Part shown: positions 15,726-18,957 of the stretch, piece by piece | Layout: each line of letters starts with the position of its first letter | Position numbering within the stretch: the stretch's first letter is position 1 | Assembly: GCA_002425885.1 (NCBI GenBank) | Contig: DINC01000056.1 | Coordinates: forward strand, 1 to 18,957 | Direction: 5' to 3' | Origin: Spirochaetia bacterium UBA5550 | GTDB lineage: Bacteria > Spirochaetota > UBA4802 > UBA5550 | Length of the DNA: 18,957 nt | Made by a program: the position numbers and the translations under genes | The notes under the pieces: model-generated | The model's database searches: none | The model's input: the letters and a program-made list of their open reading frames with translations, nothing else | Told to the model about the DNA's origin: nothing

Positions 15726-16088
15726 TTATTTTTCAACAAATGGGATAAGAGCTATTATTCTTGCTCTCTTAACTGCCTGAGCAACACCTCTCTGGTGTTT
15801 GGCGCATGTTCCTGTTACTCGTCTGGGGAGAATTTTTCCCCTGTCAGTAATAAACTGCTCCATCAGTTTAACGTCTTTGTAATCGATTACTGCATTTTTA
15901 TCATGGCAGAATCTGCATACTTTTCTTTTAAACCTTACATTTCTCTGAAATACAGGTTTTTCAGCATCATCAGATGCGCCTGCGCCGTAGCTTTTTCTTT
16001 CATACGGAGCTGCAGGAGCAGGAGCAGGAGCAGCTGTTTCAACTGCCGGTGCGGCTGTTTCTTCTATATTCTTAATTTCGTCTGACAT
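15726..16088 (-). CDS. rpsR: Small-subunit ribosomal protein bS18, zinc-binding form with long N-terminal extension
   Basis: A 120-aa bS18; the usual length is 75-90. The core (about 46-120) has [42 protein letters not shown] and [10 protein letters not shown]. Ligands C58, C61, C95 and H98 form the zinc-type (C+) site that E. coli bS18 has lost. Residues 1-45 are an acidic then Ala/Pro-rich extension ([17 protein letters not shown]) with no counterpart in typical bS18, probably disordered. bS18 pairs with bS6 on the platform of the 30S subunit. AGGAG (16095-16099) is 6 bases from the ATG and fixes the start, so the extension is likely translated. Confidence 0.97.
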   Translation of the reverse strand: MSDEIKNIEETAAPAVETAAPAPAPAAPYERKSYGAGASDDAEKPVFQRNVRFKRKVCRFCHDKNAVIDYKDVKLMEQFITDRGKILPRRVTGTCAKHQRGVAQAVKRARIIALIPFVEK

Positions 16089-16118
16089 TATTGTCTCCTG
16101 TGATTGTAAAAATAAATG

Positions 16119-16574
16119 TTAAAAAGGGATATCATCATCAGAGAACGGATTTTCTTCATAGTTCTGACTTGAACTTTTACCCGTTTCAGATGGGGTATAA
16201 GATTTACCGGAAGCCTGTTCTGAATGACTCTCTTCATCCTGACTCTTCCCGCCTAAAAACTGGAAATTTTCGACTACAATTTCAACCTTGGTCTTCTTAT
16301 TCCCGTCCTGGTCATCCCATCTTCTCTGCTGGATTCTCCCCTCTACCGCAATCTGTTTACCCTTTTTGCAGTACTCAGTTATAATCTCGCCCATCTTTGA
16401 CCATGCTACACAGTCAAAATATGAAACCTGATCTTTCTTTTCGCCGCCGGTTGAATAAGACCTGTTATTCGCCAGTGAAAAGCTTGCAACAGCCATACCG
16501 GAAGGTGTGTATCTCAGTTCCGGATCGCGTGTTAATCTGCCAACCAGTATTACCCTGTTAAGGTCGCTTGCCAT
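16119..16574 (-). CDS. ssb: Single-stranded DNA-binding protein
   Basis: A 151-aa bacterial SSB of ordinary length. The OB fold (1 to about 112) has DLNRVILVGRLTRDPELRYTP, VASFSLANNR, VSYFDCVAWSKMGE and GKQIAVEGRIQQRRW. A polar, Ser/Gln-rich linker follows, then the acidic tip DDDIPF, the conserved peptide that docks replication and repair partners. The protein coats single-stranded DNA as a tetramer. An AAAGGGGG Shine-Dalgarno tract (16579-16586) precedes the ATG at 16574 by 4 bases. ssb between rpsF and rpsR is the usual bacterial order. The 30-base gap to rpsR contains only its ribosome binding site. Confidence 0.98.
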   Translation of the reverse strand: MASDLNRVILVGRLTRDPELRYTPSGMAVASFSLANNRSYSTGGEKKDQVSYFDCVAWSKMGEIITEYCKKGKQIAVEGRIQQRRWDDQDGNKKTKVEIVVENFQFLGGKSQDEESHSEQASGKSYTPSETGKSSSQNYEENPFSDDDIPF

Positions 16575-16589
16575 GAGGCCCCCTTTCGG

Positions 16590-16877
16590 TTACGCGGATT
16601 TTTTATCAGTGAGTACTACGAAAAGATATCTGAGGATATCAGCATTGAGGCCGAATTCCTTCTGGATTCTGTCAATCGAAGCGGGCTCAGCATCAACAAG
16701 CATGTACATGTAGAATGCCTCTCTCTCCCTGTCGATTTCATAGGCGAGTTTTCTTATGCCCCAGTGGCCTTCTTTTGTGATGACAGCGCTGTTTTTAGCG
16801 AGGATCTCTTTAACTTTTTCCTTGTGAGATTCCACATCACGATTCCTTACGATGACTGTAAGCTCGTAATTATTCAT
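16590..16877 (-). CDS. rpsF: Small-subunit ribosomal protein bS6
   Basis: With the start at ATG 16877 the protein is 95 aa, normal for bS6, and begins MNNYELTVIVRN. The core features are VKEILAKNSAVI, HWGIRKLAYEIDREREAFYMYMLVDAEPASIDRIQKEFGLNADILRYL (given here in its landmark parts: W52-x-x-x-R-x-L-A-Y and the FYMYMLVDA strand). bS6 binds bS18 on the 30S platform. AAGGAGG (16883-16889), five bases from the ATG, is the strongest Shine-Dalgarno sequence in the window. The open frame continues 43 codons upstream to 17006, but that part is AT-rich leader with no homology and is not taken as coding. First gene of the ten-gene block. Confidence 0.97.
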   Translation of the reverse strand: MNNYELTVIVRNRDVESHKEKVKEILAKNSAVITKEGHWGIRKLAYEIDREREAFYMYMLVDAEPASIDRIQKEFGLNADILRYLFVVLTDKKSA

Positions 16878-16882
16878 TTTTT

Positions 16883-16889
16883 CCTCCTT
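16883..16889 (-). promoter_or_regulatory. Strong ribosome binding site of rpsF
   Basis: On the minus strand AAGGAGG lies 5 bases before the rpsF ATG. It decides the start against the longer open frame, and it directly adjoins the 3' side of the leader hairpin, so folding of the hairpin could affect its use. Confidence 0.85.
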
Positions 16890-16935
16890 CCTTTGGTATT
16901 TACTGCTGAAATACGCATAGTTTTCAGCAGAAAGG
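16890..16935 (-). promoter_or_regulatory. Two-part hairpin in the rpsF leader, candidate S6:S18 autoregulatory motif
   Basis: Read on the minus strand, an outer helix CCTTT/AAAGG (16931-16935 with 16890-16894) and a perfect 9-bp inner helix CTGCTGAAA/TTTCAGCAG (16922-16930 with 16903-16911) stack on the 5' side. They are separated on the 3' side only by the bulge TAAATACC. The loop is 10 bases. A known autoregulatory RNA in rpsF leaders has this general plan, with a 3'-side bulge bound by the bS6:bS18 pair. Its usual CCG triplet is not exact here (ACC before the outer helix). The structure is seen; the regulatory role is inference. Confidence 0.55.
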
Positions 16936-16942
16936 TTTAACA

Positions 16943-16970
16943 ATTCTCGAAAACTGACTGAATTTTTCAA
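16943..16970 (-). promoter_or_regulatory. Candidate promoter of the rpsF operon
   Basis: On the minus strand TTGAAA (16965-16970, five of six matches to the -35 consensus) is separated by 16 bases from GAGAAT (16943-16948, four of six matches to the -10). A start around 16935 would put the first base at the foot of the leader hairpin. The spacing is good, the -10 is mediocre, and the AT-rich setting makes chance matches easy. Confidence 0.35.
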
Positions 16971-16989
16971 TAAATATTGTATTGAAAAA
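16963..16989. repeat. AT-rich inverted repeat upstream of rpsF
   Basis: TTTTTCAAT (16963-16971) and ATTGAAAAA (16981-16989) form a perfect 9-bp inverted repeat around a 9-base spacer. It overlaps the candidate -35 box of the rpsF promoter, so a protein-binding site is conceivable. Low base complexity weakens the case. Confidence 0.35.
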
Positions 16990-17081
16990 ATTTTAATTTT
17001 ATTCATAAATGATTGGGGAGAGAAAACGGTATTTGCTGGTTTGCTGACATTTATGTTTTTAACGTAATATTTCTGTCAAAA

Positions 17082-17122
17082 CCGGATTGCTTCACTCCCT
17101 GCCGGTCGTTCGTAATGACAGA
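17082..17122. repeat. REP-like GC-rich interspersed repeat, single degenerate copy
   Basis: A GC-rich island in an otherwise AT-rich spacer. It opens with CCGGATTGCTTCACTCCCTG and closes with GTCGTTCGTAATGACAGA, closely resembling the dispersed palindromic element with ends like GGATTGCTTCGCTCC and GCTCGCAATGACA found in many bacterial genomes. The ends ATTGC and GTAAT can pair with one G-U wobble. Only one copy is in the window, so repetitiveness is inferred from resemblance. Confidence 0.55.
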
Positions 17123-17143
17123 GAAAAACTAAAAATGTAATAT
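17115..17143 (+). promoter_or_regulatory. Candidate promoter of the 279-aa gene
   Basis: ATGACA (17115-17120, five of six -35 matches) and TAATAT (17138-17143, four of six -10 matches) are 17 bases apart, 37 bases before the ATG at 17180. The -35 box is the last part of the REP-like element. A plausible but unproven promoter. Confidence 0.35.
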
Positions 17144-17179
17144 TATAACTCAGAAAATAAAAAGGCCGGGAATAATAAA

Positions 17180-18019
17180 ATGGATGAACAGGAATTCAAA
17201 GTTGATCAGGCTCTCAAGGATATAGGGGATGTTCTCTACCTCTGCCTGAAATACGAGCCATGCGAGACCGGGCGGCTCGACGCAGCCATTGCGTCTATTG
17301 ATATCATCATAAATAACGCTGATTACCTGCGCCAGTGCGAATACTATTTTAAGGCCTCCGGAAGCAACTATATACTTTTCTATTTTTCCAATATTATTTA
17401 TAATCTTAAAACTAAAAGCGATCTTGTGCTTACACAGGATGTACTGAAATGGCTCTCAAGTGTGTGGAAAAATTTTATTCAGCGGAATAAAAATTATCAG
17501 GTCTATATTCATCTTCATGATCTTTACAGCGAGATCTTCAAAAAATATTTCCCCGGCGACACTGCGTTTATAAACAGGCTTACAAACATTAATATGGTGA
17601 GCGAGCAGTTTGCGGCGAATCATGAAGAGGGGGATTCTGAACTGGGACGGCTGGAGAAATTCTACCAGGTTTCTGAAGAGATTATAAATGTTATGAAGCC
17701 CACTTATTATTTTATCTTCGATTTTTTCAGAGAGATGAAAGCGTTTACAGGTGAGACATCTGCTGATGCGGATAAAATTGAGAAAGCAGGGCTTGGGGGT
17801 TTCGGCAGCGGGGAATATACTTATAAAACAGTAGTTGAAAATGCATGCAAGTCAGCTGCAATACTTGAGGCTGCATATTTACTGCTGAAAAAGAAAAAGG
17901 CCACGCGGCAGTTCCGGATTTTTGACGGGAAGAAAAAGTTTCTCACAACTTCGGAGATATATGATATTTACGCGGATAAGTTCAACCAGCTGAAGAAGGA
18001 GATTGCGGAACTGAAGTAG
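17180..18019 (+). CDS. Unrecognised 279-aa helical protein
   Basis: I do not recognise this protein. It has no signal peptide or membrane segment and looks almost entirely alpha-helical, with aromatic-rich amphipathic helices (YYFKASGSNYILFYFSNIIY near 54-73, TYYFIFDFFREMK near 175-187). An N-terminal acidic start is followed by several helices that could form a helical-repeat or bundle fold. Residues 200-215 are a Gly-rich link (GLGGFGSGEY). The C-terminus is basic then coiled-coil-like (KKKKATRQF, then FNQLKKEIAELK). The ATG at 17180 has only a GGG-type Shine-Dalgarno sequence, nine bases upstream. The gene stands between the rpsF operon and a methyltransferase gene, each on the opposite strand, so it is probably transcribed alone. 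Length and codon pattern support a real gene. Confidence 0.78.
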   Translation: MDEQEFKVDQALKDIGDVLYLCLKYEPCETGRLDAAIASIDIIINNADYLRQCEYYFKASGSNYILFYFSNIIYNLKTKSDLVLTQDVLKWLSSVWKNFIQRNKNYQVYIHLHDLYSEIFKKYFPGDTAFINRLTNINMVSEQFAANHEEGDSELGRLEKFYQVSEEIINVMKPTYYFIFDFFREMKAFTGETSADADKIEKAGLGGFGSGEYTYKTVVENACKSAAILEAAYLLLKKKKATRQFRIFDGKKKFLTTSEIYDIYADKFNQLKKEIAELK

Positions 18020-18064
18020 AAATATTTTTTGATTCATCGATAAATCTGATTTTATTGTAACCGT

Positions 18065-18739
18065 TTAATCATTTTTAACTGCTGAAATATACTGCAGAGG
18101 AATTTTATCCTTAATTCTTATACTCCTGAGAATTGTATAACCGCAGCTTTCAATAAACTTTTCGAAAGTATCCGCTGACCACCTGTGGTAAGCCCGGAAA
18201 CCGGAGACTCCCATTATAGAAGAAATTACTCTGCTCAGGATGCTGTTGCCGTGAAGATAAGTTGGAACTATGAGGAGACCTTCGCTTTTGAGAATACGGC
18301 TGACATTGGCCAGAACTTTTTCAGGTTCAATCATAATATGAAGAGCATTTGCAAGGATAACGGCATCAAAAGAATCATCATCAAAATTAAGGCTATAGGC
18401 GTCCTGCACTAAAAAATCAATATTTGAAAGACCTGAAGAGAGAGCTTTGATCCGCGCTATCTCGATCATTTCAGGAGAGATATCGCAGCCGAAGTATCTG
18501 CCGACATAGGGGGCTATCCTCATAGAGATAAGACCGGTTCCGCATGCCGCCTCAAGTACATAGTCAGCTGGATCAACCTCATTTTCGATAAGCTGAACAA
18601 TTCTTTCATAAGAAGGGCCAACCCTTTTCATAAAAGTATCATATTTCGGCGCGAAAGAACTCCAGAAACCTCTCTCTTTGTTCACTCTGGTTGTGCTCAT
18701 GGAACTCCCCCCGGATAATTGAATTGTTTTTGCTTCCAT
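18065..18739 (-). CDS. Class I SAM-dependent methyltransferase
   Basis: A 224-aa protein of the Methyltransf_11/UbiE-like type. The order is FWSSFAPKYD (25-34), the entry sequence of this group, then motif I VLEAACGTGLIS (61-72), the acidic strand GCDISPEMIEIAR (84-96, D86 likely binding the ribose of SAM), DAYSLNFDDDSFDAVIL, and an RILKSEGLLIVPT strand. The C-terminal part continues with a RVISSIMGVSGF helix. The substrate is unknown; relatives methylate quinones, lipids or small molecules. Start is ATG 18739 with GGCGGAG five bases upstream. A second ATG at 18700 with GGGGGGAG four bases upstream would give a 211-aa protein that still keeps all motifs. The 45-base gap to the convergent 279-aa gene has no clear terminator hairpin. 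Confidence 0.9.
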   Translation of the reverse strand: MEAKTIQLSGGSSMSTTRVNKERGFWSSFAPKYDTFMKRVGPSYERIVQLIENEVDPADYVLEAACGTGLISMRIAPYVGRYFGCDISPEMIEIARIKALSSGLSNIDFLVQDAYSLNFDDDSFDAVILANALHIMIEPEKVLANVSRILKSEGLLIVPTYLHGNSILSRVISSIMGVSGFRAYHRWSADTFEKFIESCGYTILRSIRIKDKIPLQYISAVKND

Positions 18740-18957
18740 GGCTACTCCGCCTATATATTTTTAACTGTGAAATGACACGTTAAGGGTACGGCAATTCAGT
18801 TTGTCTGATTATCATTTTTAAAATGTTAAAGAACAGTGACCGGCGATTCTACTAACATCAGTTTTATAATAGATTGATCTATGATAAAATGCAATAATTT
18901 TTCATAAATAAATAAACTTCTATATAACTTGAACTGAGCCAAATAAAAAAATATCAG
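18740..18957. other. AT-rich terminal spacer without a visible gene
   Basis: No open frame of convincing length, tRNA or strong hairpin is seen. The stretch is AT-rich, especially after 18860, and contains a short palindrome CATTTTTAAAATG (18812-18824). The promoter of the methyltransferase gene should lie in its first part, but I find no well-spaced pair of boxes. Confidence 0.5.

Noticed and set aside
15546..16085. Plus-strand 179-codon frame opposite rpsR and the DUF2232 gene
   Set aside because: It is antisense to rpsR, a certain gene, and its Cys/Ser-rich translation is typical of a shadow frame.
16878..17006. 43-codon upstream extension of the rpsF frame
   Set aside because: The strong AAGGAGG lies just before the internal ATG at 16877, the resulting 95-aa protein is the normal bS6 length, and the upstream part contains the leader hairpin and promoter-like boxes.
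18020..18064. Possible terminator between the 279-aa gene and the methyltransferase gene
   Set aside because: T-rich, but only 4-5 base complementary stretches with no room for a loop; not enough for a hairpin call.
1..18957. CRISPR array, prophage, transposase or toxin-antitoxin pair
   Set aside because: No regularly spaced repeats, no recombinase or transposase motifs and no small two-gene toxin modules are visible; MazG here is the pyrophosphohydrolase, without a mazEF pair beside it.

Overview
The window most likely comes from a spirochaete chromosome. The evidence is gene order. The block moxR, DUF58, a signal-peptide/DUF4381-like protein, batA, batB, batC, batD, and the block rpsF, ssb, rpsR, (DUF2232), rplI, dnaB, both match the order I remember from Borrelia and Treponema-type genomes. 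A lipoprotein M23 peptidase and several TTG starts fit that, as does the moderate-to-low GC content with AT-rich spacers. The assignment is inference from memory of gene order, not from a database search.

Layout. Bases 1-687 hold the 3' part of a Yip1-like membrane protein gene whose start lies outside the window. It converges on an unrecognised 330-aa gene (727-1719, minus) across a shared hairpin. A lipoprotein M23 (LytM-type) peptidase follows at 1833-2921. Bases 3065-10095 (plus) form a tightly packed seven-gene MoxR/Bat locus: AAA+ ATPase, DUF58 protein, a membrane protein that looks like a periplasmic domain joined to a DUF4381-type anchor, two vWA-domain membrane proteins, a TPR protein and BatD. 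Several of these genes overlap.

Bases 10098-16877 (minus) are a ten-gene block read as rpsF, ssb, rpsR, DUF2232 gene, rplI, dnaB, mlaE-like permease, pcm-like methyltransferase, metallo-beta-lactamase-fold hydrolase, mazG. Gaps are at most about 30 bases, which suggests one transcript joining ribosomal proteins, replication proteins, nucleotide-pool and protein repair, and an orphan lipid-transport permease. A symmetrical hairpin at 10081-10112 ends both large operons and contains both stop codons.

The spacer upstream of rpsF (16878-17179) is the densest non-coding region. It holds a two-part leader hairpin directly against the rpsF Shine-Dalgarno sequence, a candidate promoter, an AT-rich inverted repeat, and a GC-rich interspersed-repeat-like element whose end may supply the -35 box of the next gene. 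Then come an unrecognised 279-aa gene (17180-18019, plus) and a SAM methyltransferase gene (18065-18739, minus). The last 218 bases are AT-rich and show no gene.

I see no CRISPR, tRNA, rRNA, insertion sequence or phage gene. Most of the window is conserved housekeeping sequence. The least explained parts are the rpsF leader, the fused third gene of the Bat locus, the orphan MlaE permease and the two unrecognised soluble proteins.
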